Source of the DNA: Belliella buryatensis
GTDB taxonomy: Bacteria; Bacteroidota; Bacteroidia; Cytophagales; Cyclobacteriaceae
Assembly (NCBI RefSeq): GCF_900188245.1
Contig: NZ_FZOK01000007.1
Span: forward strand, 62,001-126,000
Direction of reading: 5' to 3'
DNA length: 64,000 nt
This document shows positions 1 through 8,991 of the stretch, in pieces. The position numbers and the translations under genes are program-made. Within the stretch, counting starts at the first letter, position 1, and each line of letters opens with the position of its first letter. Below the pieces are notes generated by a model. The model saw only the letters and a list, made by a program, of their open reading frames with translations, was not told the DNA's origin and made no database searches.

Positions 1-441
1 AGTAGAGTCTTTTCTCCAATCAGCTACAGTGATCTTGTACATTCCGCTCCTACCTGTAGGAAATAATGCAGCATGCCAATCAAAAAGTCTATCCTTGGTC
101 AAAGCCTGAAAGCAATTGCGAGTAGCATCTACCATCATTTCAACCAAACCATCGACATGCCTATCCGATTCTACAGATCCTGCTATTTCTAAACCCAACT
201 TTCTAGCAATTGAAGAACGAACCTGATCTGGGTTTAGATATTCCCCTTCTATTTCAGATGATTTCAGTACATCAAGCGTCAAGGTGTCCAACATCGCTTC
301 ATTTCTTAAATCAAAACCTAGGGATTCCATTTTTCCCGTTAGCCTTCCCTGCAGATTTCTGGCTTGACTCAATAGATTGATGATCTCTTCATTTTTCCAG
401 TGAAAAGATGGCCAATTAGGATTTTGATGGTTGTAAATCAT
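1..441 (-). CDS. Fic family protein with N-terminal DUF4172 domain (C-terminus missing)
   Basis: The first 147 residues can be read from an ATG at 441 down to the left edge of the window, where the gene is cut off. The segment matches the DUF4172 type of N-terminal region found before Fic domains, including a stretch rich in LGFDLRNEA and ending with FDWHAALFPTGRSGMYK, the beginning of the Fic fold. Fic proteins usually transfer AMP or another nucleotide group to a protein. The motif SSEIEG fits the autoinhibitory pattern S/T-x3-E-G/N placed N-terminal to the Fic core, so this would be a class II, self-inhibited Fic enzyme. The catalytic HPFxxGNGR loop lies outside the window. A palindrome sits directly in front of the start codon. 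Confidence 0.85.
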   Translation of the reverse strand, partial: MIYNHQNPNWPSFHWKNEEIINLLSQARNLQGRLTGKMESLGFDLRNEAMLDTLTLDVLKSSEIEGEYLNPDQVRSSIARKLGLEIAGSVESDRHVDGLVEMMVDATRNCFQALTKDRLFDWHAALFPTGRSGMYKITVADWRKDST

Positions 442-442
442 T

Positions 443-541
443 ATTCGTTGCTTATTTTGCAACGAATATAAAAAAGAATCGTCGCATACTAAAATTAATC
501 ACCGCATATTTTGCATTGAATAGTGTTGTTAATCGTTGCAT
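443..541. promoter_or_regulatory. Inverted repeat and degenerate copies at the fic promoter
   Basis: ATTCGTTGC (443-451) and GCAACGAAT (459-467) form a perfect 9-bp inverted repeat with a 7-nt spacer, two bases upstream of the fic ATG. Related half-sites follow: AATCGTCGCAT at 477-487, TATTTTGCATTGAAT at 507-521 and AATCGTTGCAT at 531-541. The block TATTTTGCA-n2-GAAT occurs twice. This looks like an operator with several half-sites. The binding protein is unknown. Confidence 0.5.
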
Positions 542-631
542 GGGGTTTTTAAGGAAAACTTTGAGATGAAGATTGGTGAAGGTTAATTGGTTATAAATAG
601 TGTTCACCCGAGTTCATCCGTGGTAAAAAAC

Positions 632-2725
632 CTAACTAATCCTACTCCAATTAATCTCATGCTTCTTTTGAGCACGAATTTGTCTTAGAACTAGCGCGTT
701 TTCAGGTTGGGAGAGATCGGGGTCAGATTGTAGGAGCTCTTGGGCCGCATCTCTAGCCAAGGTCAATATTGGTGCATCCTTACTCAAGTCAGCGATCAAT
801 AAATCAGCAACACCACTTTGCTGTGTGCCCATCAAATCACCTGGGCCTCGAAGCTTTAAGTCCACATCAGCGATTTCGAAGCCATTGTTTGTTCTAACCA
901 TGGTATCTAGACGAACCCGGCTGTCTTTTGAGAGTTCGTATTTACTCATCAGGATACAATAAGACTGATCCGCGCCTCTTCCCACTCTACCTCTCAACTG
1001 ATGCAGCTGCGAAAGCCCGAATCGTTCCGCATTTTCTACGACCATCACCGAAGCATTGGGCACATTCACACCCACTTCGATCACCGTAGTGGCTACCATG
1101 ATTTTTGTTTCTCCTTTGACAAAGCGCTGCATTTCGAAGTCTTTGTCAGCGGCTTTCATATTGCCATGCACGATGCTAATCGGATATTCAGGAAATGCCC
1201 GACAGATACTTTCATAGCCATCCATCAGATTCTTTAGATCCAGTGTTTCAGATTCCTCAATCAAGGGATAGACGAGGTAAACCTGTCTTCCCAACTCGAT
1301 TTGCTTTCGCATAAAACCAAAAACCTTCAGCCTGTCTTTGTCATATCTATGCACAGTTTGAATCGGTTTCCTTCCCAAAGGCATTTCATCGATCACTGAG
1401 ATATCCAAGTCTCCGTATAAGGTCATCGCCAAAGTTCGTGGAATCGGCGTAGCTGTCATCACCAAAACGTGAGGAACAAACCTTTCATTCTTAGCCCAAA
1501 GTTTCGCCCGCTGCGCAACTCCAAAGCGATGCTGCTCATCAACTATGGCCAATCCTAGGTTTTTGAATTGGACGATATCTTCTAATAAGGCATGGGTTCC
1601 GATGAGGATATGTAGGTCTCCTGAAAGCAACGTTTCGTGGATTACTTTACGGGCAGATTTCTTAACAGATCCCGTCAGCAAGGCAATATTCAAGCCCATC
1701 AAATCCGCATATTCTTTCAGCCCTTCATAATGCTGATTGGCCAAAATCTCCGTCGGTGCCATCAAGCAAGCTTGCGCGCCCGAACTGATTGCTATTAATA
1801 TACAGATAAAAGCCACCATGGTCTTGCCACTTCCTACATCTCCTTGGATAAGTCGGTTCATTTGCTTACCAGACTTCATATCTGCAAAGGATTCCCTCAC
1901 TACCCGCTTCTGCGCCTCAGTGAGCTCAAAAGGCAGATGCTCTTTATAGAATTTGGTGAGCAACTCCGTTTGATTGAGAACTTGTCCTTGGGATTTTTCT
2001 GTTCTGGTAAGCTTAAGCTTAAGTAACCTTAGCTGAACGTAGAAGAATTCCTCAAATTTCAGTCTATACCTAGCTCTTTTGAGAATTTCAGGGTTTTCCG
2101 GAAAATGGATTTGCTTAAGCGCTTCCTTTTTGGGAATCAGGTTGAAACGTTGCAAGACATTCTCGGGCATGGTTTCCTGAATCTGTGGATAGGCTGTTGC
2201 CACGAGTCCTTCCATAATTCTAGAAATGCCTTTAGAATCAAGAAATCTGGCTCGGAGTTTCTCGGTAGTTGGATACACAGGTTGAAAGAAATTGCGCTCT
2301 TCCTGAGCCTTGGTGAGCACATCCATTTCAGGATGAGCAATGCTGAATTTCCGGCCATATTTTGCTGGTTTGCCGAAAAATACAAAAGCAGCTCCCGGCA
2401 CAAGCTTTTTGACTACCCACTGGATTCCCTTGAACCACGTGAGTTCCATCTCACCTGTCTCATCAAAAATATGGGCTACCAGTCTTTTCCTTCTCCCTTC
2501 TCCAATAGTCTCTACGCTTCTGATTCTAGCTATAACTTGAACATGATCTAGGTCTTCATTAAGATCCCGGATTTTAAAAAATTTAGTCCTGTCTTCATAG
2601 CGAAATGGATAATGCTGTATGAGTTCACCAAAAGTGAAAATATTCAGTTCTTTATTGAATAAAGCAGCTTTTTGCGGCCCCATTCCTTTTAGAAATTCTA
2701 TCTTGGTATCAAAGAATCCGGACAA
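632..2725 (-). CDS. recG: ATP-dependent DNA helicase RecG
   Basis: A 697-residue protein, the usual RecG length. It acts on stalled replication forks and Holliday junctions in the cytoplasm, driving branch migration and fork reversal. The N-terminal wedge/OB-fold region begins with the helix-hairpin-like FLKGMGPQKAALF segment. The helicase core has a Walker A motif GDVGSGKT near residue 300, DEQHRFGV (the DExH box), MTATPIPRTLAMTLYGDLD, and motif VI QLRGRVGRG. The C-terminus keeps the RecG-typical LRGPGDLMGTQQSG. The gene stands alone on the minus strand, with a hairpin terminator of the preceding nuclease gene in its upstream region. Nothing in it looks damaged. Confidence 0.97.
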   Translation of the reverse strand: MSGFFDTKIEFLKGMGPQKAALFNKELNIFTFGELIQHYPFRYEDRTKFFKIRDLNEDLDHVQVIARIRSVETIGEGRRKRLVAHIFDETGEMELTWFKGIQWVVKKLVPGAAFVFFGKPAKYGRKFSIAHPEMDVLTKAQEERNFFQPVYPTTEKLRARFLDSKGISRIMEGLVATAYPQIQETMPENVLQRFNLIPKKEALKQIHFPENPEILKRARYRLKFEEFFYVQLRLLKLKLTRTEKSQGQVLNQTELLTKFYKEHLPFELTEAQKRVVRESFADMKSGKQMNRLIQGDVGSGKTMVAFICILIAISSGAQACLMAPTEILANQHYEGLKEYADLMGLNIALLTGSVKKSARKVIHETLLSGDLHILIGTHALLEDIVQFKNLGLAIVDEQHRFGVAQRAKLWAKNERFVPHVLVMTATPIPRTLAMTLYGDLDISVIDEMPLGRKPIQTVHRYDKDRLKVFGFMRKQIELGRQVYLVYPLIEESETLDLKNLMDGYESICRAFPEYPISIVHGNMKAADKDFEMQRFVKGETKIMVATTVIEVGVNVPNASVMVVENAERFGLSQLHQLRGRVGRGADQSYCILMSKYELSKDSRVRLDTMVRTNNGFEIADVDLKLRGPGDLMGTQQSGVADLLIADLSKDAPILTLARDAAQELLQSDPDLSQPENALVLRQIRAQKKHEINWSRIS

Positions 2726-2800
2726 TGCTAATCACTTTAGGTTTAAAAAGCACAAATTAAACTATCAGATTCTAAAAAGCTAAATGATATAGTATTTGGA

Positions 2801-2840
2801 AAAAGAAAATCATGGCTTACATTAACCATGATTCTTTTAA
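2801..2840 (-). terminator. Rho-independent terminator of the S1/P1 nuclease gene
   Basis: On the minus strand AAAAGAATCATGG pairs with CCATGATTTTCTTTT (two unpaired bases) around a loop of about 10 nt, followed by a T-rich run. It lies about 20 bases after the nuclease stop codon and before recG. Confidence 0.7.
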
Positions 2841-2861
2841 TAATACATATAGTTCAGCCAA

Positions 2862-3638
2862 TCATCCATAAATTTCCTCCAGAGCCTGCGCTAACCTGAT
2901 TCCTGCTGCAATCAAACGCTCCTCTGTATGATGATAGTGCTTGTATATGTATTCATATCCAATTCTTCCGTTTTCTGGGATATCATACATAGCTGGTCTG
3001 ATGGCTACTGCCTCTTTCAACCAATCAGCGGGATTTGTCTTAGTATATTTGTCAATTAAGCTCGGATTGATTCTTTTTTGAAGTTCAGTAGCAATTTCAG
3101 TATAGCTCATGTTTTTGCTAGCGATTAAGTCTGAATCCCATACAGCGTGGATATTGGTTTCTTTATTGAAGAAACTCACTTTCACATCATTGCCTCCTCG
3201 ATCTCCAGGCTTACCCACATGAAATGGTTGGTGTAAATCTCCTACAATATGAATCAACATACGAAGTTGATCTCTTTCTTCTTCCTGAGTCAATTTTCCA
3301 CTTTTTAGATTCTCCTTGATTCTTAAAAATGCTTCATATGCATCCCCGGCTTCTTCCTGGATAGATTTATCATATTCTCCATTGACAGTAGTGACCCAGT
3401 GCCAAGTATTGGTGTAGTTGTAGTTTTTGTCTGAGCGAATGTTGTCCATCCAAACGCCCACACCAGAGATAGATTCTTTTTGCAAGATTTCTTCGACTTT
3501 TTCAACAGTGGAGGACTTCATCTGCCACTCGGCAAGTTTACCGATGACATAATGCCCAATGGCTCCCCAAGCAAAAGTTTGAGTCTGCAATCCCATCACC
3601 AAAACAAGGGCTAGAGAAAGTGATTTGATTTGTTTCAT
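2862..3638 (-). CDS. Exported S1/P1-type zinc-dependent nuclease
   Basis: A 258-residue protein with a signal peptide (MKQIKSLSLALVLVMG...TFA) followed at once by WGAIGHYV. In the S1/P1 family the mature N-terminal Trp and the following His are ligands of the trinuclear zinc site, so cleavage just before Trp24 is expected. Further ligand motifs are visible: HIVGDLHQPFHVG near residue 135, GGNDVKV near 150 and HAVWDSDLI near 165. Family members cut single-stranded DNA and RNA and release 3' phosphate from nucleotides, so a role in scavenging nucleic acid in the periplasm or outside the cell is likely. The start codon lies 12 bases from an array of 11-bp repeats. Confidence 0.93.
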   Translation of the reverse strand: MKQIKSLSLALVLVMGLQTQTFAWGAIGHYVIGKLAEWQMKSSTVEKVEEILQKESISGVGVWMDNIRSDKNYNYTNTWHWVTTVNGEYDKSIQEEAGDAYEAFLRIKENLKSGKLTQEEERDQLRMLIHIVGDLHQPFHVGKPGDRGGNDVKVSFFNKETNIHAVWDSDLIASKNMSYTEIATELQKRINPSLIDKYTKTNPADWLKEAVAIRPAMYDIPENGRIGYEYIYKHYHHTEERLIAAGIRLAQALEEIYG

Positions 3639-3649
3639 ATATTTTAATT

Positions 3650-3693
3650 GAAATATGGTAGATATACAATAGATATAAATTGAATATATCTTT
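3650..3693. repeat. Short array of degenerate 11-bp units before the nuclease gene
   Basis: Four consecutive 11-base units can be read: GAAATATGGTA (3650), GATATACAATA (3661), GATATAAATTG (3672) and AATATATCTTT (3683). The units match those of the arrays around the ACR3 gene (33315-33380 and 34603-34679), and as at 34603 the array begins 12-13 bases upstream of a minus-strand start codon. Confidence 0.55.
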
Positions 3694-3765
3694 GCCTTAA
3701 GCTTGAAATAAATAGAAACGTGAGAAGTTTTGAAGCATTTCGCACAGTTTATTTTAACACCTAAA

Positions 3766-4953
3766 TTATGCCTCCAGCTCCTTTACCGCTAGGTAAGCCA
3801 TCAATCCAGCTCCTATCTCTAGCGCATCCTCATCAATATCGAAAGTAGGAGTATGTACGCCAGAAGTGATGCCTTTAGCCTCATTTCTGGTTCCTAATCT
3901 GTAAAAACAGCCGTCCATTTCTTGTGTATAATAGGAGAAATCCTCAGCAGCCATCCAGATATCCAAGTCTTCGACATTTTCATTACCTAGGTATTCTTTA
4001 GCTGCATTTTGAGCACGCTCGGTAAGCTCTTCTGCATTTTTGAGGAATGGATAGCCTTTTCTCACTTCAAAGTCCACCTCTCCTCCCATTCCCTCAGCGA
4101 TGCCTTTGGCAATGCTTATCATATGTTGATGCGCTTTGGCTCTCCAGGCTTCATTTAGAGTACGGAAAGTACCTTGAATTTTTACTTCATTGGGGATGAT
4201 ATTAGTTGCACCTAAGGCCTCTACTCTTCCGAAAGAAAGTACTGACGGGATTTTTGGGGAAGCATTTCTACTGACCACTTGCTGTAGCGCTACGATCATA
4301 TGTGCAGCAATAAGAACTGGGTCTACCAAAGTTTCTGGCATGGCACCATGACCACCTTTCCCTTTTACTGTAATATAAAGTTCGTCTGCACTGGCCATAT
4401 ACATGCCTTTACGAAATCCAACTTTTCCCACTGGAATCAAAGGCATGACATGCTGACCGATGATGGCTTGTGGTTTTGGGTTTTCTAGGGCCTTGTCTTT
4501 GATCATCAAAGATGCTCCACCTGGGATCAACTCTTCTCCAGGTTGAAAAATCAGTTTAATTGTGCCTTCAAAATCACTTTTGACCTCATTCAGAATTTTG
4601 GCAGCACCAAGTAGGGAAGCTGTATGTACATCATGTCCGCAGGCATGCATAACTCCTGGTTTGGTAGATTTGTAAGGAACTTCATTTTGTTCAAAAATCG
4701 GTAATGCATCCATGTCACCACGAAGAGCGATGATCTTCTTATCAGGATTTTTTCCTTTGATCAACGCTACTATTCCCGTATTTGCCTTAGTTTCGAACTC
4801 AGTGATTCCAATATTTTCGAGTTGATTCAGGACAAATGCTGCCGTCTCATGTTCATGAAAAGAGAGCTCAGGATTGGCGTGAAGGTGTCTCCTGTTGGCT
4901 ATGATTTCAGGTTTGTACTGGCTTGCTAGGGATTTAATTTTGTCCTTGATCAT
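3766..4953 (-). CDS. M20-family amidohydrolase (N-acyl-amino-acid/hippurate hydrolase type)
   Basis: A cytoplasmic metallo-amidohydrolase of 395 residues that probably removes acyl groups from amino acids or peptide-like substrates. The di-metal site signature is present: LRGDMDALP, HACGHDVHTA, FQPGEELIPGG, QHVMPLIP and a late SGVHTPTFD. The lid domain (ITVKGKGGHGAMPE) is complete. The longest frame starts at 4980, but the ATG at 4953 (MIKDKIKSLAS) gives a shorter overlap of 20 bases with the upstream SPOR gene and is preferred. The overlap suggests translational coupling to that gene. A second M20 enzyme lies at 15131-16264. The substrate cannot be told from sequence. Confidence 0.9.
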   Translation of the reverse strand: MIKDKIKSLASQYKPEIIANRRHLHANPELSFHEHETAAFVLNQLENIGITEFETKANTGIVALIKGKNPDKKIIALRGDMDALPIFEQNEVPYKSTKPGVMHACGHDVHTASLLGAAKILNEVKSDFEGTIKLIFQPGEELIPGGASLMIKDKALENPKPQAIIGQHVMPLIPVGKVGFRKGMYMASADELYITVKGKGGHGAMPETLVDPVLIAAHMIVALQQVVSRNASPKIPSVLSFGRVEALGATNIIPNEVKIQGTFRTLNEAWRAKAHQHMISIAKGIAEGMGGEVDFEVRKGYPFLKNAEELTERAQNAAKEYLGNENVEDLDIWMAAEDFSYYTQEMDGCFYRLGTRNEAKGITSGVHTPTFDIDEDALEIGAGLMAYLAVKELEA

Positions 4954-5482
4954 TGTCTTTGAATTCGTCAGGGTTGACATAACCTTCTCTCTGGAATCTA
5001 TCTTGAATGATTCTAGCCATCGGGAATGTTTCCTTGAGCTTATGGTAATAGGCTTGTGCCTCTATTCTATTGATAAATTTCCCTACTTTGACAAGGTATC
5101 GTGGTTGCTGATATTGCATATCTGCTTTGAAATCGGGAAACTCAGTATATAAGTCGTTTCTAGTTTTGAAGGCTGCCTCTCTATCTACACCACTATATAC
5201 CAAAACTGTAAACCCTGAGTAATAACGCTCGGACTTATTGCCACTTACAAAGCTTTCCATAGCAAAAGTAAGGTCATTGTCAATGGTCAGATCACCTGCA
5301 TATTCATTGCTAGTTGCTTTCGGAGCCGCTTGTTCTGCCAAATCAGGGAAAGTTATTCTGGTTAGAGTTAAATCCTCAGTAAAAGAATCATATTTTTCAG
5401 CATCTCCGCCTGTTTTTTTGATCAGGTTGCATGAACCCATCAAAAATAAAAGCACGACCCCTGTCAATATTAATCTTCCCAT
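4934..5482 (-). CDS. SPOR-domain lipoprotein
   Basis: A 182-residue protein with a lipoprotein signal (hydrophobic stretch ending MGSC, Cys18), so it should be anchored to a membrane from the periplasmic side. The C-terminal half (about 95-165) has the SPOR-like pattern: FTVLVYSGVDREAAFKTRNDL, then RYLVKVGKF and an Ala-Tyr-Tyr helix. SPOR domains bind denuded glycan strands of peptidoglycan, often at the division site. The middle part is low in recognizable features. The gene follows secA by 10 bases and overlaps the M20 gene, so the three probably form one transcription unit. Confidence 0.75.
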   Translation of the reverse strand: MGRLILTGVVLLFLMGSCNLIKKTGGDAEKYDSFTEDLTLTRITFPDLAEQAAPKATSNEYAGDLTIDNDLTFAMESFVSGNKSERYYSGFTVLVYSGVDREAAFKTRNDLYTEFPDFKADMQYQQPRYLVKVGKFINRIEAQAYYHKLKETFPMARIIQDRFQREGYVNPDEFKDNDQGQN

Positions 5483-5492
5483 GATATTATTT

Positions 5493-8400
5493 TTATCCTT
5501 CTATGATTACGCATTTGCCTGATGCTACATCCTGCTCTACGCTTTTATATTTAACATCTTTTTTTACTGTTCCATCGGCATATTGCGCCGTCACGCGGTC
5601 ATTTCTGCCATAGACCTTATCGGTCTTTCTTGGAGCTACTACTTGAGTTTCTGCTGATCGATTGGCCGTCGCTGCAGCAGCTTGTCTCGCAGCACCAGGG
5701 TTGAGGCTGCTACCAACTTCTGCTTTTGACGCTTGTATATTTTCTTGGTGACGTGGAGCTTGAGCAGCTTTCACCTGACTTGGATCCTGAGTAGGAAGCT
5801 CAGCTTTAGCTAGGAAAGAGATCACATCTTCATTCAACTTGCCCACAAATCTCTTGAACATCTCAAAAGCCTCAAACTTGTAAATCAATAATGGATCTTT
5901 TTGTTCATAAACAGCATTCTGTACAGACTGCTTCAAGTCATCCATATCTCTCAAGTGCTCTTTCCAGTTTTGATCGATGATGGCTAGTGTTACGTTCTTT
6001 TCAATTGCCCTAATCAGGTCTCTACCTTTATTATTGACAGTAGACTCCAGATTGACTACTACACCTATTTGCTTCAAGCTATCGGTGATTGGTACCATGA
6101 TTTCTTTTACTGTAGCACCTCTTTGTGCATAGACATCGCTGAGAATAGGCAGAGCTCGTTCCAGAATTCTATTGTTCTTACTTACATAGCTTTGATATGC
6201 AGCGTCAAAAAGCTCTTGAGTCAGAACTGCGGTGTCTTTGGATTGAACCTCTTCTAGTGTGAACGGATGATCAACACCCAAGGAGCTGTAGATATTCAAT
6301 CTCATATTTTCTACATCTTCCGTAGACTTAGCCATCTGAATGATGTCAAAACAAACATCATACATGATATTCAAGATGTCTAACTCAAGACGCTCTCCCA
6401 TCAATGCATTTCTTCTTCTCTTGTAGACAACCTCTCTCTGAGAATTCATCACATCATCATATTCCAAGAGACGCTTACGAGTTCCAAAGTTGTTCTCTTC
6501 AACTTTGCGTTGTGCTCGCTCTATGGATTTGGAAATCATAGAATGCTGAATCACCTCTCCCTCTTCCAGACCCATTCTATCCATGAGCTTTGCGATTCGC
6601 TCTGAGCCAAATAGACGCATTAGGTTATCTTCCAAAGAGACAAAAAACTGAGAAGAACCCACATCTCCTTGACGTCCAGATCTACCCCTCAGCTGACGGT
6701 CAACTCTCCTAGATTCATGTCGCTCTGTACCTATGATGGCCAAACCACCCGCAGCCCTTGATTCGGGAGTCAATTTGATATCTGTACCCCTACCTGCCAT
6801 GTTGGTGGCAATGGTCACTGTACCTGGCTTTCCCGCTTCAGCGACTACATCTGCTTCTTTGGCGTGTTGCTTGGCATTCAATACTTGGTGGTTGATCTTT
6901 CTGATGGTCAACATTCTGCTGAGCAATTCAGAAATCTCTACAGAAGTGGTACCTACAAGAACAGGACGTCCTTCTTTTGTCAACTCTACTATTTCTTCCG
7001 CTACTGCATTGAATTTCTCTCTTACAGTCTTATAGACTTTATCGTCTCTATCCTGTCTTACAATAAGCTTGTTGGTAGGGATTACCACCACGTCTAATTT
7101 GTAGATTTCCCAGAATTCGCCAGCCTCTGTCTCGGCAGTACCAGTCATGCCCGAAAGCTTGTGGTACATTCTGAAGTAATTCTGCAAAGTGATGGTCGCA
7201 TAGGTCTGCGTCGCATCCTCTACTTTTACATTTTCTTTGGCTTCAATCGCTTGGTGTAGACCATCAGAATATCGCCTGCCTTCCATCACACGACCAGTTT
7301 GTTCGTCGACGATTTTCACCTTACCATCAACGAGGATATATTCTGTATCTTTTTCAAACATACAGTAAGCTTTCAAAAGCTGGTTGACTGTATGAATCCT
7401 TTGTGCCTTTACACCGTAATCTTTGATGATCTCTTCCTTGCGAATAAGTTTTTCTTTATCATCTAGATCAGGATTTTTTTCCATCTCGGCGATTTCTACA
7501 CCGATATCTGGAAGGATAAAAAAGTTAGGATTTTCATTCTTTTTGGTGATTACCTCTATTCCATTGTCTGTCAACTCCACAGAATTTGTTTTTTCGTCTA
7601 TGGTGAACAATAAAGGCTCGTCTGCCTCAGGCATGTTTCTTTTGTTGTCCTGCAGATAGTAGTTTTCTGTTTTCTGCAGAATCACTCTGATACCCGGTTC
7701 AGAGAGGTATTTGATCAAAGGCTTGTATTTTGGCATTCCTCGGAATGCTCTAAAAAGAGCAAGACCTCCATCTTTTTCATTTTTCTCAGCGATCAATTTT
7801 TTAGCATCTCCAAGATAACCTTGGATCAACTTTCGCTGCTCTTCTACCAAAGTAGAAACCCTTGGCTTCATCTCCATGAATTCGTGCTGATCGCCTCTTG
7901 GTACAGGTCCAGAAATGATCAAAGGTGTTCTAGCATCATCAATCAAGACAGAATCAACCTCATCAATCATAGCAAAATGATGCTTGCCTTGAACCAAATC
8001 TCCAGCATCACGGGCCATGTTGTCTCTCAAATAATCGAAACCAAATTCATTATTTGTACCATAGACGATATCTGACTGGTAGGCTTTCTTTCTTCCTTCT
8101 GAGTTGGGCTGATATTTATCTATACAATCTACCGTCAATCCATGGAACTCAAAAAGTGGAGCATTCCATTCAGAATCCCTTTTGGCCAAATAATCATTGA
8201 CAGTTACTAAATGCACGCCTCTGCCGGCTAAGGCATTCAGGTAGGCAGGCAAAGTTGAAACCAGTGTTTTTCCTTCACCTGTGGCCATTTCGGCAATTTT
8301 CCCCTTGTGAAGGACCATGCCACCGATGAGCTGAACATCATAGTGAACCATATCCCAAACGACTTCCGTTCCAGCGGCCATCCATTTGTTGTGCCAGATG

Positions 8401-8870
8401 GCTTCATCTCCAGTGATCTCCACATTAGATTTCTTTGCAGCCAATTCTTTATCGTATGCATTAGCTTTGACCTTCAAGCTTCCGACTTCTTTGAATCTTC
8501 TAGCGGTTTCTTTGACCACAGCAAATGCTAACGGCATCACTTTTTCCAACACTACCTCCAAGGCTTCATCTCTTTCCTTCTCAGTTTTGTCTATTTCATT
8601 GTAAAGCGCATCCTTTTCGTGAACCTTTTCTGGCGCTAGTGCTTCTATCTGGGCTCTGAAGTCCGCGATTTTATCATCAAATGATTTCAAATCAGCATTG
8701 ATGATACCTTTGATTTCAATTGTTTTGGCTCTTAGCTCTTCGTCACTAAGACCTTGAAGCTTGGTATATTCTTGATTGATTAAGCCGACCTTTGGAGTCA
8801 ATTCTTTTATATCTCTATCTGACTTCGTTCCAAAAACTTTTGCCAGTCCTTTGGCTATAATTTCTAACAT
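5493..8870 (-). CDS. secA: Preprotein translocase ATPase SecA
   Basis: The motor of the Sec pathway: it binds preproteins at the inner membrane and drives them through SecYEG with ATP. At 1,125 residues it is longer than E. coli SecA (901), as is common in Bacteroidota, with extra sequence in the first nucleotide-binding and preprotein-binding regions. Visible motifs are MATGEGKTLVS (Walker A), MIDEVDSVLIDDARTPL (DEAD-like), TNMAGRGTDI and ERHESRRVDRQLRGRSGRQGD (second motor domain), and the helical scaffold. The C-terminal zinc-binding tail (CxCxnCH) is absent; a YADGTVKKDVKYK tail takes its place. The SPOR lipoprotein gene follows closely. Confidence 0.97.
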   Translation of the reverse strand: MLEIIAKGLAKVFGTKSDRDIKELTPKVGLINQEYTKLQGLSDEELRAKTIEIKGIINADLKSFDDKIADFRAQIEALAPEKVHEKDALYNEIDKTEKERDEALEVVLEKVMPLAFAVVKETARRFKEVGSLKVKANAYDKELAAKKSNVEITGDEAIWHNKWMAAGTEVVWDMVHYDVQLIGGMVLHKGKIAEMATGEGKTLVSTLPAYLNALAGRGVHLVTVNDYLAKRDSEWNAPLFEFHGLTVDCIDKYQPNSEGRKKAYQSDIVYGTNNEFGFDYLRDNMARDAGDLVQGKHHFAMIDEVDSVLIDDARTPLIISGPVPRGDQHEFMEMKPRVSTLVEEQRKLIQGYLGDAKKLIAEKNEKDGGLALFRAFRGMPKYKPLIKYLSEPGIRVILQKTENYYLQDNKRNMPEADEPLLFTIDEKTNSVELTDNGIEVITKKNENPNFFILPDIGVEIAEMEKNPDLDDKEKLIRKEEIIKDYGVKAQRIHTVNQLLKAYCMFEKDTEYILVDGKVKIVDEQTGRVMEGRRYSDGLHQAIEAKENVKVEDATQTYATITLQNYFRMYHKLSGMTGTAETEAGEFWEIYKLDVVVIPTNKLIVRQDRDDKVYKTVREKFNAVAEEIVELTKEGRPVLVGTTSVEISELLSRMLTIRKINHQVLNAKQHAKEADVVAEAGKPGTVTIATNMAGRGTDIKLTPESRAAGGLAIIGTERHESRRVDRQLRGRSGRQGDVGSSQFFVSLEDNLMRLFGSERIAKLMDRMGLEEGEVIQHSMISKSIERAQRKVEENNFGTRKRLLEYDDVMNSQREVVYKRRRNALMGERLELDILNIMYDVCFDIIQMAKSTEDVENMRLNIYSSLGVDHPFTLEEVQSKDTAVLTQELFDAAYQSYVSKNNRILERALPILSDVYAQRGATVKEIMVPITDSLKQIGVVVNLESTVNNKGRDLIRAIEKNVTLAIIDQNWKEHLRDMDDLKQSVQNAVYEQKDPLLIYKFEAFEMFKRFVGKLNEDVISFLAKAELPTQDPSQVKAAQAPRHQENIQASKAEVGSSLNPGAARQAAAATANRSAETQVVAPRKTDKVYGRNDRVTAQYADGTVKKDVKYKSVEQDVASGKCVIIEG

Positions 8871-8991
8871 ATTCGATTTCTATAATTGGGCTATAAAATT
8901 ACTTCGTTTTTATTACAATAGGAAATTAGTACTGCATTGATCAAGGATTCATTTGTCTTATTAGATTGTGTATATCACTCTAATATTTAAG

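Noticed and set aside
2105-2551. 148-codon open frame antisense to recG
   Set aside because: Composition is that of reverse-complemented recG, with no recognisable domain.
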